NCBI GenBank assembly: GCA_945871085.1
Contig: CAMBVX010000017.1
Span: 1 to 40,084, forward strand
Direction: 5' to 3'
Source of the DNA: Opitutus sp. GAS368
GTDB lineage: Bacteria > Verrucomicrobiota > Verrucomicrobiia > Opitutales > Opitutaceae
Length of the DNA: 40,084 nucleotides
Shown here one piece after another: positions 6,917 to 15,451 of the stretch (position 1 is its first letter; each line of letters opens with the position of its first letter). Under the pieces are notes generated by a model that saw only the letters and a program-made list of their open reading frames with translations, did not search any database and was not told where the DNA came from. A program made the translations under genes and the position numbers.

Positions 6917-8854
6917 TCAGACGTCGGCGCCGACCCGCTCGGCGCTGAGGTTGCGCCAACGGGCGACGACGCGGCGACACATGTCGTCGGGCGAGAGTCC
7001 GTAGGCGGCGCGGAGGATTTCCACGCTGCTCCCGTGTTCGACAAATTTGTCGGGCCAACCGAGACGCTCGACGGCGACCGGGCAGTCGGCTTCGTGTAAT
7101 GCTTCCAGAACGGCGCTGCCAAAACCGCCGGCGACCACATGATCCTCCATGGTCACGAGCAAGGGGATACAGGCCGCATGACTGAGGAGGAGGGCGCGGT
7201 CGAGGGGCTTGACGAAGCGGGCGTTGACGACCCCGACAGAAATATTCTCTTCCAGGGCGAGGCGCGCGGCGAGTTTGAGCGCGTCGTGCACCATGCTGCC
7301 GAGGGCCCAGATCATGATGGTGGAGCCTTCGCGTAAAACTTCAGCGTGACCGATGGGCAGCGCCGTCGGCTGTGGCTTTATTTTTGCGCCGGTGCCGGCG
7401 CCGCGCGGATAGCGGATGAAGCCGGGGCCGGGCAGTTGGAGACTCGTATGGAGCATATCCACGAGTTCGTCTTCGTCCTTCGGTTGCATGATCGTCGCAT
7501 TGGGCACGCAACGCAGATACGACAGGTCGAAGAGGCCGTGGTGAGTCGGGCCGTCGTTCGGGGAAAGTCCGGCGCGATCCATACAAAAGGTAACCGGGAG
7601 GTTTTGCAGAGCGACGTCGTGGATGATCTGGTCGTAGGCGCGTTGGAGGAAGGTGGAGTAGATGGCGCACACGGGGCGGAATCCCTTCGTGGCCAATCCG
7701 GCGGCGAAGAGGACGGCGTGTTCCTCTGCGATCCCGACGTCAAAGAACTGCTTCGGCACGGCGGTCGCGAGGTGCGACAAACCCGTGCCGCTGGGCATGG
7801 CACCGGTGATCCCGAGAATCTTTGGATTCGCCCGGGCAAACCTAACGAGGGCTTCGCCGAAGACGTCTTGGTAATTCGGTGGCACGCCGAGAGCGGCTTT
7901 CTTGCTCTCGCCGCTGACGGGGTCGAAGGGCGACGCACCGTGGAATTTCTCCGGATGCTCGACGGCGGCTTCGAGGCCTTTGCCTTTTTTTGTCAGGACG
8001 TGGATGATGACGGGCACGTCGCAATGCTTCGCGAATTCGAGATTTTTCTGGAGCGCGTCGAGATCGTGGCCATCAACCGGGCCAAGGTAGCGGAGTCCAA
8101 ACTTCTCGAAGAGCGAGGACTCGACAAAGAAGTCTTTGGTCTCCCGCTTCCACTTGGTGTAAACGCGGTTCATTTCCACGCCGGTGGGAAAGCTCTTGAA
8201 GAAGGCCTCGACGTCGTGGTGGAGCCGGTTGTAGGTCGGATTGGTGCTGATGCGGTTGAGGTAACTGGAAATCGCGCCGACATTTTTCGCGATCGACCAC
8301 TCATTGTCGTTGAGGATGACGATCAGGCGTTTCGTCGAAGAGACGACATTGTTGAGGGCTTCGAGGGTAATGCCGCAGGTGAAGGCCGCATCGCCGCAGA
8401 CGGCGACAACGTGCTCGTGCGAGCCGCGCAGATCGCGGGCCGTAGCCATGCCGAGTGCGGCGGATAGCGCGGTGCCGGCGTGCCCGGCGCCGAACGAATC
8501 ATGGGAGCTCTCACTGCGGTAGAGAAAACCGCTGGCACCCCCGGTTTGACGCAGTTTCCGGAAGAAGTCGCCGCCGCGGCCCGTCAGGAGTTTGTGGACG
8601 TAACCTTGATGGGCGACGTCGAAGACGAACTGGTCTTCGGGCGTGCTGAACGCGCGGTGGAGGGCGATGGTCAGTTCGACGACGCCGAGGTTGGGACCGA
8701 TGTGACCGCCGTTTTTCGCGGTCACGGCGATGAGCTCGGCGCGAATTTCCTCAGCGAGCTGCGGGAGTTGCGAAGAGGCGAGGGCTTTGACGCCTTCTGG
8801 GCCGTGGATGGCGTCCAGCAGGCGAGGGCGGAGGAGGGAAACGGGTGCGGTCAT
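6917..8854 (-). CDS. dxs: 1-deoxy-D-xylulose-5-phosphate synthase
   Basis: Dxs condenses pyruvate and glyceraldehyde 3-phosphate to DXP, the first step of the MEP isoprenoid pathway, using thiamine diphosphate. The 645-residue product matches the family in length. It has GGHIGPNLGVVELT with His51, AHQGYVHKLLTG with His82, the cofactor site GDAAFT...NN with NDNEWSI, the pyrimidine-domain stretch VGIAEEHAVLFAAGLA, and a C-terminal transketolase domain. The cofactor motif reads GDA instead of the usual GDG, and the following stretch is SSHDSFGAGHAGT, a divergent form of the family motif. It starts 6 bases after xseB, so the two form one minus-strand operon. It converges on the propeller gene with 20 bases between the stops. 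Confidence 0.93.
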   Translation of the reverse strand: MTAPVSLLRPRLLDAIHGPEGVKALASSQLPQLAEEIRAELIAVTAKNGGHIGPNLGVVELTIALHRAFSTPEDQFVFDVAHQGYVHKLLTGRGGDFFRKLRQTGGASGFLYRSESSHDSFGAGHAGTALSAALGMATARDLRGSHEHVVAVCGDAAFTCGITLEALNNVVSSTKRLIVILNDNEWSIAKNVGAISSYLNRISTNPTYNRLHHDVEAFFKSFPTGVEMNRVYTKWKRETKDFFVESSLFEKFGLRYLGPVDGHDLDALQKNLEFAKHCDVPVIIHVLTKKGKGLEAAVEHPEKFHGASPFDPVSGESKKAALGVPPNYQDVFGEALVRFARANPKILGITGAMPSGTGLSHLATAVPKQFFDVGIAEEHAVLFAAGLATKGFRPVCAIYSTFLQRAYDQIIHDVALQNLPVTFCMDRAGLSPNDGPTHHGLFDLSYLRCVPNATIMQPKDEDELVDMLHTSLQLPGPGFIRYPRGAGTGAKIKPQPTALPIGHAEVLREGSTIMIWALGSMVHDALKLAARLALEENISVGVVNARFVKPLDRALLLSHAACIPLLVTMEDHVVAGGFGSAVLEALHEADCPVAVERLGWPDKFVEHGSSVEILRAAYGLSPDDMCRRVVARWRNLSAERVGADV

Positions 8855-8860
8855 CTTGGC

Positions 8861-9136
8861 TTAGTCTTCGCGGGTGGTCTCGAATTTATCGAAGGCGATC
8901 TTGCCGTCCTTCTGTTTCTTGAGCTGCTCAATCTTGAGTTCGGCGTCTTTGAGCCGGGCCTCGCAGACTTTGAGCAACTTATTGCCCTCCTCGAATCGGG
9001 CGAGTAGCTCGGCCAGCGGCACGTCGCCGGACTCCATCGATTCGACGATGGACTCGAGTTTTCCGAGGGCGTGCTCGAAGGAGACTTTGGTTTCTTTGGC
9101 TTCCACGTGGTGGAAGATGCGACGGAGGGCGGGCAT
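8861..9136 (-). CDS. xseB: Exodeoxyribonuclease VII small subunit
   Basis: This 91-residue protein is the helical small subunit of exonuclease VII, which degrades single-stranded DNA together with XseA. The family core is clear: SFEHALGKLESIVESMESGDVPLAELL, then FEEGNKLLKVCEARLKDAELKIEQL, two helices forming the hairpin that binds XseA. ATG at 9136 is chosen over an in-frame TTG at 9145. It precedes dxs by 6 bases; the xseB-dxs neighbourhood is conserved in many bacteria, which supports both calls. xseA is not in the window. Confidence 0.92.
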   Translation of the reverse strand: MPALRRIFHHVEAKETKVSFEHALGKLESIVESMESGDVPLAELLARFEEGNKLLKVCEARLKDAELKIEQLKKQKDGKIAFDKFETTRED

Positions 9137-9189
9137 TTCAAACAATCTTTGGGCTGGCAGCTGGGACGGTTTCGCATGGATTGGGTGGC

Positions 9190-10434
9190 ATGTTGTTAGT
9201 CCTTTCGATTACTGCGGTGCTGATGGTGTTGCGGCTCGCCGGCGAACTCGCTCTCTCGGCGCTCAATCGCGCGGAAGTGCGCCGGCACGCGGAGGCCCCG
9301 CCCCCGGCTGCGGCGGCGATCATGGATTTGGAAACCTATCGGAAGTCGGTGGCCTACACCTTGGCGAAATCGCGCTTTGGGGGAATCACCGGGATTTTTG
9401 ACACAGGGGTGACCGCGTTGGTGCTGTTTAGCGGGGTGCTGCCGTGGTTGTTCGTCCGCGTGGCTGGTTGGGGCGCGGAGCAGGCTGTCTGGAGCCACGC
9501 GGTGTTCGTCTTGCTGGCCATGCTGCTGCTGTCGGTGCCCTCGCTGCCGTTTGAGTGGTGGGAGCAGTTCCGCCTCGAGGAAAAATTTGGGTTTAACAAG
9601 AGTACGGTGGGACTTTGGGTGATGGACAAAATCAAGGGCACGGTGCTGATGTTCGCGATCGGGTTTCCGCTGCTCTGGGCCTTGCTGTCGTTGGTGACGT
9701 GGACCGGCCCTTCGTGGTGGCTCTGGGGCTTCGGCTTAATGTTTGGTTTTCAGCTGCTGATGCTCGTGTTGTATCCTAAGTTAATCTTGCCGCTGTTTAA
9801 CAAGCTCACCCCGCTGCCGGAGGGCGAGTTGCGCGGGCGGCTCTTGGCGCTCGGCGATCGCACGGGATTTCGGGCGTCGACGATTGAGGTCATCGACGGA
9901 TCGAAGCGTTCGGGCCATTCCAACGCCTACTTCACTGGTTTCGGGCGGTTTCGGCGGATCGTTCTCTTCGACACGCTCATCGCGCAGCTGACGGCGGAAG
10001 AACTTGAAGCCGTGTTGGCGCATGAGATCGGGCACTATCGCCGCGGACACATTCCGAAGATGATCGCGATGTCGGCGGTCATGATGTTCGGCGGTTTTGG
10101 GGTCATCGCTTGGCTCGCGCGGAGTTCGTGGTTTAACCCGTCGTTCGGGTTTCCGGCGGGCGAGCTCGCTCCTTCCTTTCTGCTCTTCGGACTCTTGAGC
10201 GGCCTCGTGACCTTCTGGTTTTCACCGCTCATGAACGCGCTTTCCCGGAAGCACGAGTACGAAGCGGATGCGTTTGCCAGCCAAGCCGTCGGCGGGCCGG
10301 CGGCGATGGTCGGCGCGCTGCGCAAACTGGCGCAGAAAAATTTGAGCAACCTGACCCCACATCCCTGGTTCAGCGCCTTCCACTACTCTCACCCGACGTT
10401 GGTCGAACGCGAAGGCGCGCTGGCCAAGCTCTGA
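9190..10434 (+). CDS. M48-family membrane metalloprotease (Ste24/CAAX protease-like)
   Basis: The 414-residue product is an integral membrane zinc protease. Several hydrophobic helices precede the active site. The zinc motif HEIGHYRRGH lies near residue 275, and the third ligand is expected in KHEYEADAFA near residue 350. The preceding FEWWEQFRLEEKFGFNKST is the hallmark N-terminal motif of the Ste24/CAAX prenyl protease 1 group. ATG 9190 is used; a TTG at 9181 would add three residues. Bacterial homologues are thought to take part in membrane-protein quality control. It is divergent from xseB-dxs and is followed after 20 bases by the hydrolase at 10455, probably as one transcript. Confidence 0.9.
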   Translation: MLLVLSITAVLMVLRLAGELALSALNRAEVRRHAEAPPPAAAAIMDLETYRKSVAYTLAKSRFGGITGIFDTGVTALVLFSGVLPWLFVRVAGWGAEQAVWSHAVFVLLAMLLLSVPSLPFEWWEQFRLEEKFGFNKSTVGLWVMDKIKGTVLMFAIGFPLLWALLSLVTWTGPSWWLWGFGLMFGFQLLMLVLYPKLILPLFNKLTPLPEGELRGRLLALGDRTGFRASTIEVIDGSKRSGHSNAYFTGFGRFRRIVLFDTLIAQLTAEELEAVLAHEIGHYRRGHIPKMIAMSAVMMFGGFGVIAWLARSSWFNPSFGFPAGELAPSFLLFGLLSGLVTFWFSPLMNALSRKHEYEADAFASQAVGGPAAMVGALRKLAQKNLSNLTPHPWFSAFHYSHPTLVEREGALAKL

Positions 10435-10454
10435 CCCGCCGTTTCGGGGAGCCA

Positions 10455-11375
10455 ATGAAGCCACGAGGGATGAGGCGCCTTGGTTGGGTTGGATGGCTTC
10501 TTAGCGGATTTTTTTTTGGGGCGCGGTTGCAGGCTGAAGTGCTGACGATTGCCACCTACAATATCGAAAATTACGTCTCGTCCAACCGGATGACGGAGGC
10601 GGGCTATCGCAAAGATTATCCGAAGCCGGAGCCGGAAAAACGCGCTTTGCGCACCGTGATTCACGCACTCCATGCCGATGTGCTCGTGCTCCAGGAAATG
10701 GGGCCGCGTGCTTACCTCGACGAACTCCAGCGAGATTTGAAGGCCGAGGGGCTCGACTACCCGCACCTGGCGCTCGCGGAGGCGGCCGACGCTGATCGCC
10801 ATGTGGCGCTGCTTTCTCGACGTCCGCTCAAGGCGGTGGCCACGCATGCCGACCTGGAGTTTACCTACTTCGGAGCGAAGGAACGGGTTAAGCGCGGGCT
10901 GCTCGAAGTGACCATCACGACCGTCGACGGCGACGTGACCATTTTTGGCGTGCATCTGAAAAGCCGATATACGGACCGTCCCGACGATGTGCTCTCAACC
11001 CTTCGGCGCACAGGGGAAGCGACAGCCGTGCGGGACCGGGTGCTCACGCGTTTTCCGGCACCGGCGAAGGCGCGTTTTGTGATTCTCGGGGACTGCAATG
11101 ACGGCAAAGCGAGTAAGCCGCTCGAACGGCTCCACGTCCGTGGAAAGACGATCATCGCCGAGCTCCTGCCGGCAGCTGATTCGCGGGGCGAAACCTGGAC
11201 CCACGCCTTTCGTCGGGATGATACCTATACGAGAGTTGACCATGTACTCGTCTCGCCGGGTCTGCGAGCTACGGTGCAAGGCGGCGTGGCGAAAATTTTT
11301 GACGGCGACGGGGTGCGGACGGCCAGTGACCACCGGCCGGTGACGGTGACGCTGCTGTTGGGGCAAAAAAAATAG
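10455..11375 (+). CDS. Exported endonuclease/exonuclease/phosphatase (EEP) family hydrolase
   Basis: This 306-residue protein has a signal peptide (WLLSGFFFGARLQA). It shows the EEP fold motifs in order: IATYNIENY, VLQEMG with the metal-binding Glu, VHLKSR, GDCND with Asp and Asn, and near the end TRVDHVLVS and the catalytic SDHRPV. These residues fit a Mg-dependent phosphodiesterase. The substrate could be extracellular DNA or a phosphoester; the sequence does not decide. A GGGGAG sequence precedes the ATG, one of the few Shine-Dalgarno-like sites in the window. The stop codon overlaps the hairpin of the terminator serving the opposite strand. Confidence 0.85.
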   Translation: MKPRGMRRLGWVGWLLSGFFFGARLQAEVLTIATYNIENYVSSNRMTEAGYRKDYPKPEPEKRALRTVIHALHADVLVLQEMGPRAYLDELQRDLKAEGLDYPHLALAEAADADRHVALLSRRPLKAVATHADLEFTYFGAKERVKRGLLEVTITTVDGDVTIFGVHLKSRYTDRPDDVLSTLRRTGEATAVRDRVLTRFPAPAKARFVILGDCNDGKASKPLERLHVRGKTIIAELLPAADSRGETWTHAFRRDDTYTRVDHVLVSPGLRATVQGGVAKIFDGDGVRTASDHRPVTVTLLLGQKK

Positions 11376-11396
11376 GGCAGGTCTGGCGACCTGCCC
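11365..11396 (-). terminator. Intrinsic terminator for the minus-strand lipoprotein gene
   Basis: GGGCAGGTC (11375-11383) and GACCTGCCC (11388-11396) form a perfect 9-bp stem with a TGGC loop. Read on the minus strand, the stem is followed by a run of eight T (complement of 11365-11372). It lies 30 bases past the stop of the lipoprotein at 11426-12349. Its outer base is the last base of the stop codon of the plus-strand hydrolase gene. Confidence 0.85.
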
Positions 11397-11425
11397 CACG
11401 GAACGGAGTGCGCTGATGGACGTTC

Positions 11426-12349
11426 TTATCGCGCCGTGACGTTCACCGCCACGTTGACCTCGCCAGAACCAAAGCCTTTGAGAAACAGACTGCCATTGCC
11501 GGGCTTGCCGCCTTCGACGGTCACGGTGACGCTGGTTTGGCCCTGAGCAATAATCACCTCAGGCATGATGATGCTGTCCGGCACGTTGGTCTGAATATCG
11601 AGCAAGGTGCCGCCGGGAGGGGCGGCGTTCGGTATGCTAAACGTCAGGGTTTGCTTGGCGCCGGTCTGAAGCGTGAGCGTAGACGGAGCGACCGAAACAC
11701 TGCTCGCATCGATGCGGAAGGAACCGATCGGTGAATTGCCGGCGGCGCTATTGAGCGTGATTTGATAATTTCGCCCGCTTTCCAGCGGCGGAACGAAAAA
11801 GCTGAGGGCGTTGGGGGATTCGCAAACCGTGCGGGCCGGCGAGCCGTTGAAGTTGACCGTATCCTGAGCGGTGAAGCCCCGACCCAGCACACTGACGCGG
11901 GAGCCGACGGGGCCACGGTTAACTTCCAGCGAGAGGACGTAGCGACGGACGATCTTCGTGCGAGTGAGGTCCGAGTAGACCTCGGAGGAGGTCTTCAGGT
12001 TGTTCCCCTCGACGAGGTAGTTCACGAGGAAATAATAGGCCAGCTCGTCACGGCCAGAGGGCACTTGATATTCGAATTCGTAAATGCCTTCGCCAATCGG
12101 GCTTTTTTTCATGTCGAAACTCTTGCCGTCGACGATCACGTGAGGCGCGACGGAGGCCAGAGGGACGGTATTCGTCCGCGGCGTCACCCGCAGGGTGAAC
12201 GTGTAGATTTGCGACGGATTTTCCGGCATCGATCCGGGCGTCAGGTTCGTCAGCGTGACGGTATCGCAGCCCGCAAGGAGCGCGAGCGCAGCGGTGGCGG
12301 CGAGCCAGGCGAGGATTTTTCTCGCGAGAGAAATTCGGTTGGTGTGCAT
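11426..12349 (-). CDS. Lipoprotein with IPT/TIG-like domain
   Basis: The product has 307 residues. The N-terminus is a lipoprotein signal with the lipobox LLAGC (Cys28), so the mature protein should be lipid-anchored. The middle (about 130-220) reads RGPVGSRVSVLGRGFTAQD with following strands ending in SFRI, the pattern of an IPT/TIG immunoglobulin-like domain. The N-terminal third and the C-terminal 80 residues also look like beta-sandwich modules (TVTVEGGKPGNGSLF). No catalytic residues are evident, so a structural or binding role at the cell surface is likely. It is transcribed alone, divergent from hemW, and ends at the strong terminator at 11365-11396. Confidence 0.75.
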   Translation of the reverse strand: MHTNRISLARKILAWLAATAALALLAGCDTVTLTNLTPGSMPENPSQIYTFTLRVTPRTNTVPLASVAPHVIVDGKSFDMKKSPIGEGIYEFEYQVPSGRDELAYYFLVNYLVEGNNLKTSSEVYSDLTRTKIVRRYVLSLEVNRGPVGSRVSVLGRGFTAQDTVNFNGSPARTVCESPNALSFFVPPLESGRNYQITLNSAAGNSPIGSFRIDASSVSVAPSTLTLQTGAKQTLTFSIPNAAPPGGTLLDIQTNVPDSIIMPEVIIAQGQTSVTVTVEGGKPGNGSLFLKGFGSGEVNVAVNVTAR

Positions 12350-12395
12350 TAGGTTCTAGAGTGAAAAAATCCTGGCGAATTAAAACGCGTTACTA

Positions 12396-13586
12396 ATGAG
12401 CGGCCTCGCCCCAGCGCAAGCCAAAGCTTCCGCAGCGCACGCCCCGCTGGGCTTTTACGTGCATGTGCCGTTCTGTGCCTCGACGTGTGATTTTTGTGCG
12501 TTCTACCAGACGCAACCGACCGCCGGCGGGATTGAGCGGTTCTTGGACTGCGTCGCGGATGAGGCCGCGCTGGTGGAATGGATACGTCCCGTCACGACCG
12601 TTTTTTGGGGTGGTGGGACCCCGGGTTTATTGGCGGCGCGAGATCTAGAGAAGTTGTGTGGAATCGTCCTGGCGCGGTGTGGTGGTGCGCCGCTGGAGTG
12701 GACGGTCGAGCTCGCCCCGGGTTCGGTCACCGACGAGCGCCTGACGGTGCTGCGGGCGGCGGGGGTGACCCGCGTGTCGATGGGGGTGCAGAGTTTTCAG
12801 CCGGCGCTCCTTGATGCCCTCGGGCGCCAGCATTCCGTCCAGCAGATCGACCGGGCCTACGACCGCGTGCGCGCGGCCGGGTTTCCCAGTGTGAACCTTG
12901 ATCTCATGTTCGCGTTGCCCGGGCAGACTGCCGCGGAGTGGGCGGCGGACGTGCGGGAGGCGGTTTCGCGGGCGCCTGATCATCTTTCGACGTATTGTCT
13001 GACCTTTGAGGAGGATACCAAGCTTTGGGTTAAGCTGTCGCAAGGTCGGGTAAAATTGGATCTGGATCATGAAGTGCGGCTCTACGAGCAGACTTGGGCG
13101 CAGCTCGCGACGGCTGGCTACGCCCAGTATGAGGTTTCCAACTTCGCGCGCCCGGGCCAAGCCTGCCTCCATAATCTGAACACGTGGCACATGAACGAGT
13201 GGGTTGGCCTCGGACCATCCGCCGCGTCGCAACACGGTGGTTGGCGGGGGGCCAATATCGCTGATTTGGAAAAATGGCAGACGCATGTCGCCCGCGGTAC
13301 GAGGGTGACGGAGGACCGCGTCGCGCTGACGCCGGCGTTACTCGCCGAAGACGCTTTGATTTTTGGTCTGCGGATGAACGCCGGGGTGGATGTCGCGCGC
13401 TGGCGCGCGCGCTGCCCAGACGCACCGTGGGCAGCGGTCGATGAACTGCTGAGCCGATTGGGGGAGGAACAGTTGGCTACTCGGGCTGGTGCGGTCGTCC
13501 GCCTGACAGATCGCGGACGATTGCTCGCCGACGCAGTTGGGGCGGAGATGATGAACGCGTTTGAGACGGAGGAGTCGGTTGGATGA
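12396..13586 (+). CDS. hemW: Radical SAM protein HemW (HemN-like, heme-associated)
   Basis: This 396-residue protein has the radical SAM cluster motif as CASTCDFC (Cys27, Cys31, Cys34) after GFYVHVPF. It also has the SAM-binding GGGTP motif (VFWGGGTPGLL), RVSMGVQSF and NLDLMFALPGQT. The spacing CxxxCxFC and the HNLNTWHMNEWVG region (the HemW HNxxYW-type heme-site motif, here HNLNTW) fit HemW, a heme-binding protein or chaperone, better than the true coproporphyrinogen oxidase HemN. The annotation 'oxygen-independent coproporphyrinogen III oxidase' is often transferred to such proteins and is less likely here. It has no heme-pathway neighbours. Confidence 0.85.
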   Translation: MSGLAPAQAKASAAHAPLGFYVHVPFCASTCDFCAFYQTQPTAGGIERFLDCVADEAALVEWIRPVTTVFWGGGTPGLLAARDLEKLCGIVLARCGGAPLEWTVELAPGSVTDERLTVLRAAGVTRVSMGVQSFQPALLDALGRQHSVQQIDRAYDRVRAAGFPSVNLDLMFALPGQTAAEWAADVREAVSRAPDHLSTYCLTFEEDTKLWVKLSQGRVKLDLDHEVRLYEQTWAQLATAGYAQYEVSNFARPGQACLHNLNTWHMNEWVGLGPSAASQHGGWRGANIADLEKWQTHVARGTRVTEDRVALTPALLAEDALIFGLRMNAGVDVARWRARCPDAPWAAVDELLSRLGEEQLATRAGAVVRLTDRGRLLADAVGAEMMNAFETEESVG

Positions 13587-13671
13587 AAACTCCTTTGCTG
13601 CTCTGCGCATGCGCCCCACTGAGCGTCGCAGACGGCGCGACCGGGATTATCTGGATGGAGTCAATCAAACC

Positions 13672-14154
13672 ATGATCAAATCGACCCTCAGTCTGTTCGG
13701 TCTGCTGCTCGCGTTCGCGGGCTGTCAGGCGCCCGCCTCTGCGGACTACACGCCGACCGTGGCGCGGTTTTTCCTCGAGGAGGCCGATGCACGCACCGTC
13801 AGTGCCACGTTACCCCAGAGTGGCGTGCGCGTCATGATCGGGCCCAAGCCCGTGCTCACCGAGGGCGATATTGTGAACGTCGAGTTAATGCAGGTGGAAC
13901 TGGGGAAATGCCTGATGTTTCAGCTCACCCCGGCGGCCGCGCGCGACCTCTACCGTGTCAGTGGCTCGAACCAAGGCCGGCGTCTGGTGCTGTTTCTCAA
14001 CGATGTCGCTCTGGGCGCGCGGCGGATGGAAGGTCCGCTGGCCGAGGGCCGGGTGTTTGTTTTCGTCGAAGTGGCGGACACGGCGCTGCCGACTCTGGTG
14101 GAAAACATCAAGAAGACCACGGCAGCCGTGCAGCGCGCGATGGCGCGCAAATGA
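13672..14154 (+). CDS. Lipoprotein resembling the SecD periplasmic head domain
   Basis: The product has 160 residues. A lipobox (LAFAGC, Cys18) follows a short signal. The body has the order of motifs seen in the P1 head of SecD: FQLTPAAARDLYRVSGSNQG, then RRLVLFLNDVALGARRM and GPLAEGRVFVFVEV. These parallel the SecD stretches around 'F...A......NVGR.LAIVLDG.V.SAP.I...I..G'. SecD has many membrane helices, while this is a stand-alone anchored domain. The frame is open upstream to 13561, but the ATG at 13672 is preferred because the lipoprotein signal starts there. Its stop overlaps the start of the M23 peptidase (ATGA), indicating translational coupling. The SecD link rests on pattern similarity only. 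Confidence 0.65.
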   Translation: MIKSTLSLFGLLLAFAGCQAPASADYTPTVARFFLEEADARTVSATLPQSGVRVMIGPKPVLTEGDIVNVELMQVELGKCLMFQLTPAAARDLYRVSGSNQGRRLVLFLNDVALGARRMEGPLAEGRVFVFVEVADTALPTLVENIKKTTAAVQRAMARK

Positions 14155-15170
14155 TGAGGACGGCCCTAGTATTTGCCGTTGCGGTTGCGTGCGGCGGGGC
14201 TCTGCCGGCGGCGGAGCGCTTGGACCTGGCGTGGCCGACCCCCAACCCGGCGTGGGCGGAAGGGAAAACCATCGGGGACTTTGTGCAGCACGCAGGTTCG
14301 GGTGATCCCGTGTCGGGGACGTTTGGCGGCGTGCGCAACGGCGGCGTGCAATTTCATGAGGGGCTCGACATCAGCGCCCTCACCCGGGACCGCCGCGGCG
14401 AACCCGTGGACAATGTCATGGCCGCGATGGCGGGCGTCGTCCGCCACATCAGTGCGAACCCCGGGGGCAGCAACTACGGTCGCTACGTTGTCTTGGAGCA
14501 CCCGGAGGTGTCGCCGCCGGTCTACACGCTCTATGCCCATTTGGCGCGGATTGCTCCGGGCTTGAGCGTCGGGAGCCGCGTCAACCGCAGCCAGGCGCTC
14601 GGCACAATGGGGCACAGTTCCGGGGCGACGCCGATCCCGCTCAGTCGGTCTCATGTCCATTTTGAAATGGGCGTCATGGTGACGAACGATTTTCAGTCTT
14701 GGTATGCGCGAAAGCAGTTTGGCAGCCGCAATGACCACGGCGCCTGGAATGGGATGAACCTCATGGGCATCGATCCGCTCGATTTTTTTAATCTATGGCG
14801 CCTGCGGAAAATCAACAGCGTGCAGGACTATTTTTCGAAAATGGAGACGGCTGTGCGGGTGCGGATCGCGACGAGACGCACGCCAGACTTTGTCCTGCGC
14901 TATCCGACGCTCGTTACGAAGCCACTCCCGATGGGGCCGGTGGCCGGGTGGGAGATTCAATTCAACTGGACAGGGGTTCCGTTTGCGTGGACGCCACTCA
15001 ATGCGGCGGAGGTGGTCGCTCTGCCGTATGAGCAACCGCGTCTGACGGAAGTGAACGCCGAACTGGAGAAACGACAGCGCAGCCGATCGCTAGCGGTGAA
15101 TCGACGGGGAGCCCTGGTCGTCGGCAAGGATCTTGAGCCGGTGCTGTCGCAGCTCTTTGGGCTGAGGTAG
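14151..15170 (+). CDS. Exported M23-family (LytM-type) metallopeptidase
   Basis: The 339-residue product has a signal peptide (ALVFAVAVACGGALPA). Zinc ligands are visible as FHEGLDIS (H...D) and HVHFEMG (HxH), with the intervening AHLARIAPGLSVGSRV and LGTMGHSSG typical of LytM peptidases. These enzymes cut peptide cross-links of peptidoglycan, and all catalytic residues are present, so activity is expected. The C-terminal 130 residues (after about 210) are unrelated to the peptidase core and may be a beta-rich binding domain. The start ATG overlaps the stop of the upstream lipoprotein; a second ATG follows at 14154. The pairing suggests that the lipoprotein may position or regulate the peptidase. 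Confidence 0.88.
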   Translation: MMRTALVFAVAVACGGALPAAERLDLAWPTPNPAWAEGKTIGDFVQHAGSGDPVSGTFGGVRNGGVQFHEGLDISALTRDRRGEPVDNVMAAMAGVVRHISANPGGSNYGRYVVLEHPEVSPPVYTLYAHLARIAPGLSVGSRVNRSQALGTMGHSSGATPIPLSRSHVHFEMGVMVTNDFQSWYARKQFGSRNDHGAWNGMNLMGIDPLDFFNLWRLRKINSVQDYFSKMETAVRVRIATRRTPDFVLRYPTLVTKPLPMGPVAGWEIQFNWTGVPFAWTPLNAAEVVALPYEQPRLTEVNAELEKRQRSRSLAVNRRGALVVGKDLEPVLSQLFGLR

Positions 15171-15295
15171 TGCTCGGTGGTGAGGCAGGGAGCGGCGAGA
15201 TTGCCGACCCGCCCCATCCGCAGGCCCCTCGTGGGTCCCTCGCCGGACGACTGGGCTCCGACGGATGTTTGGCCGATTTTACCTCTGAAAAGAGC

Positions 15296-15370
15296 TGGTG
15301 CGAGTGCCCGGAGTCGAACCGGGATCAATGGCTTCGGAGGCCACTACACTATCCATTGTGCTACACTCGC
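15296..15370 (-). tRNA. tRNA-Arg (anticodon CCG)
   Basis: Read on the minus strand, the acceptor stem GCGAGTG pairs perfectly with CACTCGC, followed by discriminator A and an encoded CCA (complement of 15296-15298). The T arm has the GGTTCGACTCC pattern. The anticodon stem GTGGC/GCCAT carries the loop CTCCGAA, giving anticodon CCG, which reads the Arg codon CGG. The total of 75 bases including CCA is normal. Confidence 0.95.
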
Positions 15371-15383
15371 GTGAGCTGCTGAA

Positions 15384-15412
15384 AAATTCGCGGTGCGACC
15401 GCAGGGTGTCGA
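15384..15412 (-). promoter_or_regulatory. Probable sigma-70-type promoter of tRNA-Arg
   Basis: On the minus strand, TCGACA (15412-15407) and GAATTT (15389-15384) are separated by exactly 17 bases. Transcription would begin near 15377, about 7 bases before the mature tRNA. Both boxes deviate from consensus, so the support comes from spacing and position. Confidence 0.4.
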
Positions 15413-15451
15413 GAGTAAAGACATTCCGGCGCCACCCGGTTTCTCCGCGCT

